Positions 1-7,869 of a DNA stretch of 42,998 nucleotides are shown piece by piece. Location: positions 1-42,998 of the forward strand of contig JAEYWA010000057.1 of NCBI GenBank assembly GCA_023431385.1, in the 5' to 3' direction. The DNA is from Bacillota bacterium. GTDB taxonomy: Bacteria > Bacillota > Clostridia > Acetivibrionales > DSM-1351. A program made the translations under genes and the position numbers. Each line of letters starts with the position of its first letter. Position 1 is the first letter of the stretch. The notes beneath the pieces were generated by a model. The model had not been told where the DNA came from. It worked only from the letters and a program-made list of their open reading frames with translations, and did no database searches.

Positions 1-17
1 ATAAGGAGGAATAGGGT

Positions 18-302
18 ATGCTGATTGATTTTTCGAAGATCTTTGGCAGAGCTAAACCATCAAAGGATGTAGCCAAAGAGAGATTGCAACTGGTATTAAT
101 ACATGACAGGGCAAATGTTTCTCCTGAGTTTCTGGAAATGGTAAAAGGGGAGATAATCAAGGTTATCCAGCACTATATGGAGATTGACGAGAGTGCACTT
201 GATATCCAGCTTACCAGAACTAAAAGCGAAGAAGGGGATAGAATAGTTCCCGCACTAGTAGCTAATATACCTATTAAAAATGTAAGAAATGCAGGTAAAT
301 AA
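18..302 (+). CDS. minE: Cell division topological specificity factor MinE
   Basis: 94-residue protein with the MinE layout: a short N-terminal amphipathic/anti-MinCD segment (LIDFSKIFGR) followed by the topological-specificity domain, including AKERLQLVLIHDRANVSP near residues 19-36. MinE binds membrane-bound MinD, triggers its ATPase and drives MinCD away from mid-cell so that the Z ring forms there. An AGGAGG site at 4-9 lies 8 bases before the ATG. minC and minD probably lie just left of the window. Spore formers that carry MinE use it beside or instead of DivIVA-type control. Length is normal for the family. The next gene starts 24 bases downstream, so the two are probably cotranscribed. 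Confidence 0.95.
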   Translation: MLIDFSKIFGRAKPSKDVAKERLQLVLIHDRANVSPEFLEMVKGEIIKVIQHYMEIDESALDIQLTRTKSEEGDRIVPALVANIPIKNVRNAGK

Positions 303-326
303 ATTAAAGGTATGTGATATTAAACC

Positions 327-713
327 ATGAATATAGCGTTTATAGCTCATGATAATAAAAAGGAATTAATGGCAAGCTTTTGCATAGCTTACAAGTATAT
401 ACTGCAGGATCATCATCTGGTTGCTACCCGTTCAACAGGTATTGTTATTAATAAGGCCACAGGATTAAACATTAACCTGCTGGCGTATGGGAGTTTGGGT
501 GCGCAACAGTTGGGGGCAAGGATAGCATGTGATGAAATAGATTTACTTATATATTTCAGAGATCCCAATTTTGAAAATGACACAAATACCTTCCTGCTTT
601 TTAAACATTGTGATTCCAACAATATACCTTACGCTACAAATATTGCGACAGCCGAAGTTCTTATAAAGGGGCTGGAGCGAGAAGACCTTGCATGGAGAGA
701 CCTACTTCGGTAA
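327..713 (+). CDS. mgsA: Methylglyoxal synthase-like protein, catalytic residues missing
   Basis: 128 residues, colinear with methylglyoxal synthase, which converts dihydroxyacetone phosphate to methylglyoxal and phosphate. The fold signature is kept: NIAFIAHD at the N terminus, a TxxTG phosphate loop, LIYFRDP and NIPYATNIATAEVLI. From recalled E. coli and clostridial sequences, the catalytic motif GGDQQ is here GAQQ (one residue shorter, with the catalytic Asp lost). The PHDPD-type motif is ENDTN, so the catalytic His and second Asp are both Asn. The phosphate loop TGTTG is TRSTG. The reading frame is intact, so this looks like a diverged or repurposed paralogue rather than an inactivated copy. 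It lies between minE and a terminator. Family assignment is secure; enzymatic activity is doubtful. Confidence 0.85.
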   Translation: MNIAFIAHDNKKELMASFCIAYKYILQDHHLVATRSTGIVINKATGLNINLLAYGSLGAQQLGARIACDEIDLLIYFRDPNFENDTNTFLLFKHCDSNNIPYATNIATAEVLIKGLEREDLAWRDLLR

Positions 714-792
714 GAATAATAGGATATTGCTACCTGAGGGTTATAAATAATAGTGCCATCAGGATATAATACAACGTAGTAAATATTTTACA

Positions 793-818
793 GCCCGGGC
801 ATTAGCCCGGGCCTTTTT
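793..818 (+). terminator. Rho-independent terminator after minE-mgsA
   Basis: Perfect 8-bp GC stem GCCCGGGC / GCCCGGGC with an ATTA loop, followed by five T. It closes the minE-mgsA transcript and separates it from the sporulation pair. Confidence 0.9.
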
Positions 819-943
819 ACGTTTTAAGAAATTTAAACAACCTGTTAATAACTTCTAGACAGAGGTGTAATAATATTCATCCATATTAAATATAATTTAA
901 TAAAAAGTATGGCTAACAAGGACAAGAATATGGGAGATAGTGT

Positions 944-2029
944 ATGGATGAAATGATTGTAAGACCAAAGTACTCACGCCAGACAGGTACTCAAAGAAAA
1001 AAGAAGAGCACAAATGAAAATGAAATGATGTCAACAATTTTTGCTGTAAAAATGCTGGTTGTGGTAGTATTTCTGTCGGTATTTGCCCTATGCAAGGCTG
1101 CTGATACTACGGCCACCAACTATTTCATATCCAAGGTTAAAATTATCACAACCCAGAACTTTGATACAAATAAATATTTGCTGAGTACTACGGCGATACT
1201 GGGAATTAAACTTTCTGAGAAAAACGCAACAGCTCAAGGGGATGTATCAGGTAAGAATGCTAATCTTGACATAAATTCAGATGAAAGTGTACAGACTTTG
1301 TTACAGTCTGACAGCAATATGCGGCAAACGGCTGACGAGAGCATTCCCGGTAAGGATAACATAAATGAAAACAGTGGAGATATAAATTTGAACCAGAACA
1401 GTGCCAATCAGAAAAGTATAAATCAGATTGACCCCTTAAAGAAGGATGCCGGAACAAATAGCACGGTTAAAGACACTGTTGACCCGGTCTCAGAAGCTGA
1501 TGCCGGTAATGGACAAAATATATTGTCAGAGACAGTTCCGGAAACCAGAAGCAGTTCAATAAGCGACAACCTGCAGGCGCTCACACAGGTACCTATACTT
1601 GAAGAGGCTGAAATCAAATCTATCGCAGATAAATATTCCTTCGTTACTCCAATCAAGGGACAGATTGATTCACCTTTTGGAATTAGAACCGATCCTTTAA
1701 GTGGAAAAACATCTTTTCACAGCGGTATAGACATAAAAGCCAATATGGGTACTTCAATAAAGGCTGCCCTTGACGGAGAAGTAGCTGAAGTGGGCTCAAG
1801 TCCGGAGTATGATAACTATGTAAAGATAAAACACAGTGATGGACTATACACAGTGTATGCTCACTGCTCAATCCTTGTAGCAAAGAAAGGGCAGAAGGTA
1901 AAACAAGGGGATGTTATTGCCAAGGTAGGAGATACCGAGGGATTATCTGGTGCCTATCTGCACTTCGAGGTATGGAAGGGTGACAAGGCGGCAGACCCTG
2001 AAAAAATATTGAACCTTTTAAACAAGTAA
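944..2029 (+). CDS. SpoIVFA-like membrane protein with degenerate M23 (LytM) domain
   Basis: 361 residues: a basic cytoplasmic N terminus, one membrane segment at about 31-50, a long low-complexity Asn/Ser/Asp-rich linker (about 85-205) and a C-terminal M23/LytM domain (about 235-358). The zinc ligands H259, D263 and H340 are present and H307 is kept, but the first His of the HxH pair is Tyr338, so catalysis is unlikely. Position between min genes and an M50 protease matches spoIVFA-spoIVFB of Bacillus. There SpoIVFA tethers and inhibits SpoIVFB in the outer forespore membrane and is itself cleaved by SpoIVB. I infer the same role; sequence identity to SpoIVFA was not tested. The ATG follows a GGGAG site at 932-936. 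SpoIIQ-like proteins share this architecture and are the main alternative. Confidence 0.75.
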   Translation: MDEMIVRPKYSRQTGTQRKKKSTNENEMMSTIFAVKMLVVVVFLSVFALCKAADTTATNYFISKVKIITTQNFDTNKYLLSTTAILGIKLSEKNATAQGDVSGKNANLDINSDESVQTLLQSDSNMRQTADESIPGKDNINENSGDINLNQNSANQKSINQIDPLKKDAGTNSTVKDTVDPVSEADAGNGQNILSETVPETRSSSISDNLQALTQVPILEEAEIKSIADKYSFVTPIKGQIDSPFGIRTDPLSGKTSFHSGIDIKANMGTSIKAALDGEVAEVGSSPEYDNYVKIKHSDGLYTVYAHCSILVAKKGQKVKQGDVIAKVGDTEGLSGAYLHFEVWKGDKAADPEKILNLLNK

Positions 2030-2040
2030 TATTAAGAGAA

Positions 2041-2072
2041 GCTTGGATCGGTCGTACCGGTTCAAGCCTTTT
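2041..2072 (+). terminator. Intercistronic hairpin between spoIVFA-like gene and spoIVFB
   Basis: An 11-bp stem at 2042-2066 (CTTG..CGGT pairing with ACCG..CAAG, two G-T wobbles, three-base loop) is followed by CCTTTT. It resembles a terminator with a short T tract, so it may attenuate rather than end transcription. A second small hairpin, CCAGC-caa-GCTGG, follows at 2085-2097, just before the spoIVFB ribosome site. Confidence 0.6.
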
Positions 2073-2121
2073 AATTTGGGGCATCCAGCCAAGCTGGAGC
2101 ACCTTGACATAGAGGTGAACA

Positions 2122-3039
2122 GTGAAATTTTCGTTATGGATATACAAAGACTTTGGGAAGCTAAAGCTTTCTATTAATCTGCTAATCCTTGTGTTTGCTG
2201 CAGTAGCCTTTATTACCGGAACCCTTCCAGAGTATTTGCTGACCCTGTTATCCATTACGTTGCATGAAGCAGGGCACGCAGCAACAGTAATTCTATCAGG
2301 GGGAAAGATTTATAATGTAAGGGTTATGCCGGTTGGATTAAATGCTGAAATGGATAACGGATACTGCAGTAAGCTTAACAGATTAATTATATACTTTGCA
2401 GGCCCCCTTGTAAGCTTTGGCTTGGCTGGGATATTAAAGGTATTGCTTCTTGTGGGTTTCACAAACCCATATGTAATTGTGATGCTATATACAAACTTAT
2501 ACCTTGCTGTTTTTAATATGCTTCCAGTTTTTCCTCTTGACGGTGGCAGGATATTTGTTGAACTTGCAGCAGCAAAATCTGGATTAATAAGAGCTGGAAA
2601 AAGAATGAAGCAGATATCTGTACTTTTATCGGTAATCATTATTGCAGTAGGTCTGGTAAGTCTTTATACAGATAGCAAGAGAAGTATATGTTTGATAATC
2701 ATAGGGATTTACATTTTCATGTATTTAGGAGCTAATAAGGAGGAGACAGCCTTAATGAATATTAAAAGCCTGCTATTCAGAAAAGCAAGAGTTATTAGAA
2801 AAGGTATTTATCCTGTTCGGGAGATAGTTGTCTTAAAAACTGTTAAACTCACAGAAGTTATCAAGGCTATGGACTATGTAGACAGGTTTCACATGGTAAA
2901 TATACTGGATGAAAATTTAAGAGTTATAATGGTTATGACAGAGCAGGAAATTATTGACGCGGTTGTTAGAAACGCCCCCGATACGACGTTTGAAAATTTA
3001 ATGCATATAGAGTATAATGTTCATAATGAGGTCAATTAG
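2122..3039 (+). CDS. spoIVFB: SpoIVFB-type intramembrane site-2 metalloprotease (M50B) with CBS domain
   Basis: 305 residues with several membrane segments. The zinc site is seen as HEAGH (H48, E49, H52) and the second motif as NMLPVFPLDGGRI with D140. A C-terminal cytoplasmic CBS-like region runs from about 215 to 300. In the known system SpoIVFB sits in the outer forespore membrane, is held inactive by SpoIVFA, and when released cleaves pro-sigma-K inside the membrane; its CBS domain responds to nucleotide. The start is GTG, with GAGGTG at 2112-2117 as ribosome site. The gene follows the SpoIVFA-like gene by 92 bases. sigK is not in this window. Confidence 0.9.
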   Translation: MKFSLWIYKDFGKLKLSINLLILVFAAVAFITGTLPEYLLTLLSITLHEAGHAATVILSGGKIYNVRVMPVGLNAEMDNGYCSKLNRLIIYFAGPLVSFGLAGILKVLLLVGFTNPYVIVMLYTNLYLAVFNMLPVFPLDGGRIFVELAAAKSGLIRAGKRMKQISVLLSVIIIAVGLVSLYTDSKRSICLIIIGIYIFMYLGANKEETALMNIKSLLFRKARVIRKGIYPVREIVVLKTVKLTEVIKAMDYVDRFHMVNILDENLRVIMVMTEQEIIDAVVRNAPDTTFENLMHIEYNVHNEVN

Positions 3040-3065
3040 CATATGACATAAAATGGGGGTTACTT

Positions 3066-3911
3066 ATGTACAAGATAGTTAGAAAAGAGATTTTAAATCC
3101 TTCTGTTGTACTAATGGATATTGAGGCACCTTATGTTGCCCGTAAGGCCGAACCGGGTCAGTTTATTATTTTCAGAATAAATGAATCGGGAGAAAGAATA
3201 CCGCTTACAATAGCAGACTATAACAGAGAAAAAGGTACTGTAACAATTATATTCCAAATAGTAGGAAAGACTACACGAGTTCTGTCTGAAATGAATGAAG
3301 GAGAATACCTTCTTGATTTTGTAGGTCCTCTGGGAGTAGCCTCACACCTTGATGGTTATAAGAAGGTCGCCGTAATTGGCGGAGGTCTGGGAACGGCAAT
3401 TGCGTATCCACAGGCAAAGAAGCTTCATACTCTTGGAGCAGAAGTCCATGCCATAACAGGTTTCAGGAACAAGGATTTGATTATCCTCGAAAAGGAAATG
3501 GATGCAGTCAGTGACAAATTAATCGTTGCTACCGACGACGGTTCGAACGGAAATAAGGGTTTTGTTACCAACGTTCTCAAACAGTTGATTGAGGAAGGTA
3601 ATAAATATGATTTGGTAATTGCAATAGGCCCATTGGTAATGATGAAGGCTGTAAGCAATATGACCAGAGAACTCGGAATTAAGACCCTGGTCAGCATGAA
3701 TCCTGTAATGATAGACGGTACAGGAATGTGCGGAGGCTGTAGACTTACTGTTGGCGGAAAAACAAAATTTGCTTGTGTTGATGGACCGGATTTTGACGGG
3801 CACGAAGTAGATTTTGATGAAGCAATGAGAAGGCAGGGAATGTATAAAAAACACGAAAGTGAATCAACTGAACTTCATGTGTGCAGACTCGGAGGTGCTA
3901 CCAATGCCTAA
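3066..3911 (+). CDS. nfnA: NADH-dependent ferredoxin:NADP+ oxidoreductase subunit A (NfnA / SudB type)
   Basis: 281 residues of the ferredoxin-reductase/PyrK-like family: an N-terminal FAD-binding beta barrel (RIPLTIADYN near 49), an NAD-binding fold beginning VAVIGGGLGTAIAYP near 101, and a C-terminal iron-sulfur motif with C222, C225 and C237. Asp217 precedes the cysteines; the homologous [2Fe-2S] cluster of Thermotoga NfnA is reported to use one Asp and three Cys, which fits. With NfnB it forms the cytoplasmic electron-bifurcating complex that couples NADH and reduced ferredoxin to NADP+ reduction. The last codons overlap the nfnB start by 8 bases, so translation is probably coupled. Confidence 0.93.
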   Translation: MYKIVRKEILNPSVVLMDIEAPYVARKAEPGQFIIFRINESGERIPLTIADYNREKGTVTIIFQIVGKTTRVLSEMNEGEYLLDFVGPLGVASHLDGYKKVAVIGGGLGTAIAYPQAKKLHTLGAEVHAITGFRNKDLIILEKEMDAVSDKLIVATDDGSNGNKGFVTNVLKQLIEEGNKYDLVIAIGPLVMMKAVSNMTRELGIKTLVSMNPVMIDGTGMCGGCRLTVGGKTKFACVDGPDFDGHEVDFDEAMRRQGMYKKHESESTELHVCRLGGATNA

Positions 3912-5298
3912 TATGGCTTTAAATAAGGTAAAAATGCCTGAACAGGATCCTAATGTAAGAAATAAAAACTTTAAGGAAGTAGCCTTGGGCTATGATGAGG
4001 CTATGGCGGTTGAGGAGGCACAGAGATGCCTAAACTGCAAACATAAGCCATGTGTAGCCGGATGTCCGGTAAATGTTCAAATTCCAGAATTTATTCAGTT
4101 GGTGGCAGACGGTAAATTTGAAGAGGCTTACTATAAAATCAGGGAAACAAACAGTTTGCCTGCAGTGTGTGGAAGAGTCTGTCCACAGGAAACTCAGTGT
4201 GAGCAACTTTGTGTCAGAGCAAAGAAAGGTGAATCTGTTGGTATAGGACGTCTTGAACGCTTCGTGGCAGATTGGCATATGACCAACTGTAAGAAAGAAG
4301 AAGTAAAGCCAGAGAGTAATGGGATAAAGGTTGCCGTTGTGGGCTCCGGCCCGGCAGGACTAACCTGCGCAGGTGATTTGGCAAAGCTGGGTTATGATGT
4401 TACTATATTTGAGGCATTTCATGTTCCCGGAGGCGTCCTTATGTATGGAATCCCGGAATTCCGTCTCCCTAAAAAACTTGTACAGGAAGAAATACAAACT
4501 GTAAAAGACCTGGGTGTTAAAATTCAGACAAATATGGTTATTGGAAAGGTACTATCAATAGAGGACCTTAAGGCCGAGGGCTTTAAAGCCGTATTTATCG
4601 GTTCAGGTGCAGGCCTGCCAAGCTTTATGGGCATTCCGGGAGAAAACTTGAACGGTGTATATTCTGCAAATGAATTCCTTACAAGAATAAATCTTATGAG
4701 TGCTTACCAGTTCCCGAATACCGATACTCCTGTATTTGTAGGAAAAAATGTGGCAGTAGTAGGCGGCGGAAACGTTGCAATGGATGCTGCCAGAAGCGCA
4801 AAGCGACTTGGGGCAGAAAATGTTTATATAATTTATAGACGTTCTGAAGCAGAGCTTCCTGCCAGACTTGAAGAGGTTCATCATGCCAAGGAAGAGGGAA
4901 TTATTTTTAAATTGTTGACAAATCCCAAGCAGATTCTTGGTACTGAGGACGGCTGGGTGAAAGGTATGGAGTGCGTTGAAATGGAATTGGGTGAACCAGA
5001 CAGATCCGGTAGAAGAAGACCTGTTGAGAAGAATGGCTCTGAGCACGTGGTTGACCTTGAGACAGTCATAATAGCAATTGGACAATCCCCAAATCCGCTG
5101 ATCTCTTCAACTACACCGGGACTTGATATTCAATCCTGGGGAGGGATAATTGTAGAAGAAGAAACAGGTGCAACCAGTAAAAGCGGTGTTTACGCCGGCG
5201 GAGATGCAGTAACAGGTGCTGCTACCGTTATATTGGCGATGGGTGCAGGTAAAAAAGCCGCAGAGGCCATGGATAAATATATCCGCAGTCAAAAATAA
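3904..5298 (+). CDS. nfnB: NADH-dependent ferredoxin:NADP+ oxidoreductase subunit B (NfnB / GltD-like)
   Basis: 464 residues. N-terminal cysteine clusters for [4Fe-4S] centres (CLNCKHKPCVAGCPV and CGRVCPQETQCEQLC), an FAD motif VAVVGSGPAGLTCAGDLA near 143-160 and an NADP(H) motif VAVVGGGNVAMDAARSA near 281-297. This is the glutamate-synthase-small-subunit fold used by NfnB, where FAD performs bifurcation between ferredoxin and NAD(P)H. No GltB large subunit is present and nfnA is fused in operon, which favours NfnB over GltD. I place the start at the ATG at 3904 because GGAGG at 3892-3896 fits it and homologues begin near MPNMALNKVKMPEQ; the open frame extends upstream to 3859. Confidence 0.93.
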   Translation: MPNMALNKVKMPEQDPNVRNKNFKEVALGYDEAMAVEEAQRCLNCKHKPCVAGCPVNVQIPEFIQLVADGKFEEAYYKIRETNSLPAVCGRVCPQETQCEQLCVRAKKGESVGIGRLERFVADWHMTNCKKEEVKPESNGIKVAVVGSGPAGLTCAGDLAKLGYDVTIFEAFHVPGGVLMYGIPEFRLPKKLVQEEIQTVKDLGVKIQTNMVIGKVLSIEDLKAEGFKAVFIGSGAGLPSFMGIPGENLNGVYSANEFLTRINLMSAYQFPNTDTPVFVGKNVAVVGGGNVAMDAARSAKRLGAENVYIIYRRSEAELPARLEEVHHAKEEGIIFKLLTNPKQILGTEDGWVKGMECVEMELGEPDRSGRRRPVEKNGSEHVVDLETVIIAIGQSPNPLISSTTPGLDIQSWGGIIVEEETGATSKSGVYAGGDAVTGAATVILAMGAGKKAAEAMDKYIRSQK

Positions 5299-5427
5299 CT
5301 CAAATCTCTATAGATGCTATCAAATCTAAGCTATTTCAGTAGGGATATAACTCTGCTGATACATGAATAAATAATGCTGAGGAGTAGAAATCTATTCTGA
5401 AGCAAGTATAAAAAGGAGAAAAGATTA

Positions 5428-5874
5428 ATGAAGACATGGGTATTGTACCACAGTAAGGGCGGTAATACTAAAAAAATTGCTGATGCTATAGCTGAGGAAC
5501 TGGAGGAGGTCCTGAAATCCGAGCAAATTCCTCCTGCATATCCTCCAGAGAATGTGTCTCTGCTGTTTTTAGGAACAGGAGAGTACGCAGGAAAGCCTGA
5601 TCCTAAAATGATGGAATTCATAAGAACACTGACACCTAACAGGGCTAAAAACGTAGCGGTGTTTGGCACCAGTGGAAGCGGAGCAGCTGATGGAAAAGCA
5701 ATTGCAGCAGTAAAAGCTCAGCTCAGGGAAAAGGGTATTAATGTTATTGACGAAAGCTTTTGCTGCAAGGGCAAGTACTTTATATTTATGAACAGAAAAA
5801 ATCCTGATGCCAATGAAATTAAGAGTGCCAAAGACTATGCTAGAAAAGTGTATAACAGTCTAAAAGGTAATTAG
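5428..5874 (+). CDS. Flavodoxin family protein
   Basis: 148 residues starting with the flavodoxin FMN-phosphate loop (YHSKGGNTKKIADAIAEEL), then FLGTGEYAGKPDPKMMEFI for the isoalloxazine-contact region and VAVFGTSGSGA near 77-87. These are small cytoplasmic FMN electron carriers or reductase domains that can replace ferredoxin. AAGGAG precedes the ATG, and a strong terminator follows. It is 129 bases from nfnB, so it may be independently transcribed. The partner is not evident from sequence. Confidence 0.88.
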   Translation: MKTWVLYHSKGGNTKKIADAIAEELEEVLKSEQIPPAYPPENVSLLFLGTGEYAGKPDPKMMEFIRTLTPNRAKNVAVFGTSGSGAADGKAIAAVKAQLREKGINVIDESFCCKGKYFIFMNRKNPDANEIKSAKDYARKVYNSLKGN

Positions 5875-5895
5875 CGGTTTGTATTAAAACAATAA

Positions 5896-5952
5896 GCCCG
5901 GCGGGTGGAATGCAAAACTCATGAATTGCATTCCATCGGTCGGGTTTTTTTT
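5896..5952 (+). terminator. Rho-independent terminator after the flavodoxin gene
   Basis: Two-part stem: CCCG (5897-5900) with CGGG (5941-5944), and GGAATGCAA with TTGCATTCC inside, followed by eight T at 5945-5952. Confidence 0.9.
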
Positions 5953-6137
5953 GAGTTTTCGTCATTCCATAACATAATACTTCAATTAATTTTTATTAAT
6001 ACTGTAGAATTTTAATTTCATTTTGATAATATGTGAATGTAAAATATTATATTTTTATTAAATAATTTGAACCTTTTTAGATGTTTTGTCTCTTATATAG
6101 ATAAGGAGCTCCCAAAAAGTACGAAAGGAGATAATGA

Positions 6138-6428
6138 GTGGAACATACAGAATTGGTAAGGAAATGCCAACAGGACAATGTTGAAGGCTTTAATGAGTTG
6201 TATAAGTTGTATGCACAAAAGGCTTATCGAACAGCCTGTTTTATTGCGGGGAATACTCAAGTAGCCGAAGACATTGTTCAAGAGGCTTTTACACAGTGCT
6301 TTTTTGAAATTAAAAATATCAAAAATCCGGAACTTTTTAATAGCTGGTTTTACAGTATACTGGTGCGATTGGGATGGAGGATATCTGGTAAGTGTAAAAA
6401 GGTATATTCAAATGAAACCAGTATTTGA
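6138..6428 (+). CDS. Truncated ECF-type sigma-70 factor (region 2 only)
   Basis: 96 residues covering sigma region 2 only: ELVRKCQQDNVEGFNELYKLY, then the core-binding/-10 helix motif AEDIVQEAFTQCFFEI, then FNSWFYSILVRLGWRISGK. Typical ECF factors are about 160-190 residues and carry a region 4 helix-turn-helix for the -35 box; here the frame stops before it. I found no region 4 in the other frames up to the next gene. The start is GTG at 6138, 7 bases after AAAGGAG. It is probably a decayed ECF gene, or a short one whose 3' half was replaced by the convergent gene. No recognisable anti-sigma gene follows on the same strand. Confidence 0.65.
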   Translation: MEHTELVRKCQQDNVEGFNELYKLYAQKAYRTACFIAGNTQVAEDIVQEAFTQCFFEIKNIKNPELFNSWFYSILVRLGWRISGKCKKVYSNETSI

Positions 6429-6480
6429 GGCAGTCCCTGCTTATTTTTTCTATTTTAACTTGTAGGATCAATGTGTTTAG

Positions 6481-7491
6481 TTATTGCACCTTACTTTTAT
6501 CCATGCATTTTTCAATATCGATTTGAACAGGTATCCATTCACCTTTAATTTTTACAAGAGAGTTTATCAGTAAGTCGGTTCCATTTGTCAGCTTGGCAAA
6601 TTCAAACATATATTTTTTTTCATCTACTCCATCAACAAATATTTTTTTTCTATACTCATCCTGCTCAGGGGTGTATTGTTTCATAATAAGCCCGCACCAG
6701 TTTCCGTAAACCGTTTCCACATACGATTCGGCATTATGAGCCCAGCCATGGTAGGCAGCACAAAAGAAATCCTCCGGGGACAAGGTCAGTGCATCTATAT
6801 AATAGGAGTTGTTTACTTTAATTACATCTATTTCACCAGTGTAATAATTAAAGGTGGTTACACCAACGCTGCTGCCCTCTAAAAACTCAAGCTCCAGAAA
6901 GTACTTGTTAACATCCTTAGATTCAATTTTTATAGGCAGCAGCTTGATTAGATTTATATGACCTATTCCTGCAAAGGATTTTACAAACTCTTCATAATTC
7001 ATTGAGTTTTTATTGTTCTCGGATAGGAAGGAGTATGCAATTGGAAAGGGCTCCAGCCCATAGCCCACAGTTCCGCAGCCTCCGTTTTTTTCTTCAGTAA
7101 GGAGGGAGGCCTGCTGAAGTACACTGAAATAGTTGATGACTGAGTTTTCAGGAGTATTTATCAATTCTAAAGGGATTTTCCCATCTTTAAAGCTTTCAAG
7201 AAAGTAATCATGTTCCATAAAGCAACTGTTTAATGCTTTAAGATTTGAGGGTCTGAAATATGTTTCATTAAGATTTGACATTCTCTTATTCATTATTTGA
7301 ATGGTTTGCCGTGATAAGCCGGAAGCAGCCAAATCAATTTTTTTATCCTGTGCTTTTTTTGTATAGCTACCTCCAATGACATAATTCCTTTGTCCAGTAT
7401 CCTCATTACCTACTCTTAAACAGATTGCCGTAATAAAAAAGGCCAGCAGAATTAATGAAATTATAAGTAAGCGCTTTGTTATAATTTTCAT
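6481..7491 (-). CDS. Membrane-anchored extracytoplasmic protein, family not recognised
   Basis: 336 residues: one N-terminal membrane segment (ITKRLLIISLILLAFFITAIC, about 3-23) and a long soluble part that should lie outside the cell. Seen in it are a pair of residues in GGCGTVGYG, an aromatic-rich stretch FFCAAYHGWAHNAESYVE and an NWCGLI motif, so several Cys and His residues are clustered. I do not recognise a family. The start is placed at the ATG at 7491 because GGGAG lies just upstream; an upstream in-frame start exists at 7539. The gene runs toward the truncated sigma factor gene, ending 52 bases from it. An anti-sigma or sensor role is possible but unsupported. Confidence 0.7.
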   Translation of the reverse strand: MKIITKRLLIISLILLAFFITAICLRVGNEDTGQRNYVIGGSYTKKAQDKKIDLAASGLSRQTIQIMNKRMSNLNETYFRPSNLKALNSCFMEHDYFLESFKDGKIPLELINTPENSVINYFSVLQQASLLTEEKNGGCGTVGYGLEPFPIAYSFLSENNKNSMNYEEFVKSFAGIGHINLIKLLPIKIESKDVNKYFLELEFLEGSSVGVTTFNYYTGEIDVIKVNNSYYIDALTLSPEDFFCAAYHGWAHNAESYVETVYGNWCGLIMKQYTPEQDEYRKKIFVDGVDEKKYMFEFAKLTNGTDLLINSLVKIKGEWIPVQIDIEKCMDKSKVQ

Positions 7492-7498
7492 AATACTC

Positions 7499-7513
7499 CC
7501 ATCTACGCACATG
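7499..7513 (-). repeat. Copy 1 of a 15-base motif CATGYGCGTAGATGG next to a start site
   Basis: On the minus strand this reads CATGTGCGTAGATGG and leads straight into the GGGAG ribosome site of the 336-residue protein gene. Near-identical copies lie at 13896-13910 and 29187-29201, each upstream of a gene on the same strand sense. Confidence 0.7.
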
Positions 7514-7869
7514 AATATGAAAAGACACATTGTCCGCAATCCACGTACATTTAAAATTATTTAACCGGATTTCAAACCGATACCTGTCCGAAAGCGGCCC
7601 ACGAAAATAGGACGACTTCCTTTATAATATATTCACGTTAGGTGAGGATAATAATTAAAATTTAATGTAATAAAAATATAATTCCCTATTAAAACTTTAT
7701 TCATTATTGAATCACCGTAGCAACATATTCCATATGAATTATAAAAAAGAGTAATAGCTTAGTCGCTTATTGTAAGTGCATGCGTATTTATGGTATATTT
7801 TCTATAATCGAGTGAATTAAAATAGAAAAATAGGGTAAGTATTAAAATAGGATAAAGCAGGTAAATTAC
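7514..7869. other. AT-rich divergent intergenic region
   Basis: Separates the minus-strand unknown gene from the metallophosphoesterase gene. The only notable structures are a short GTCC...GGAC inverted pair in the GC-richer patch at about 7588-7613 and a possible promoter for the rightward gene (TTGTAA at 7770-7775, TATATT at 7794-7799, 18-base spacer). I see no gene or known riboswitch in it. Confidence 0.5.

Noticed and set aside
3859..3903. Upstream start for nfnB
   Set aside because: No ribosome site there, and the ATG at 3904 has GGAGG and matches the usual family N terminus.
4581..4592. GGCTTTAAAGCC, similar to the repeated leader core
   Set aside because: It is inside the nfnB coding sequence with no following AGGAGG or second stem; a chance palindrome.
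6067..6092. ECF-type autoregulatory promoter (GAACC...GTC) before the truncated sigma gene
   Set aside because: The gap between the two boxes is about 13 bases, too short for the usual 16-17, so support is weak.
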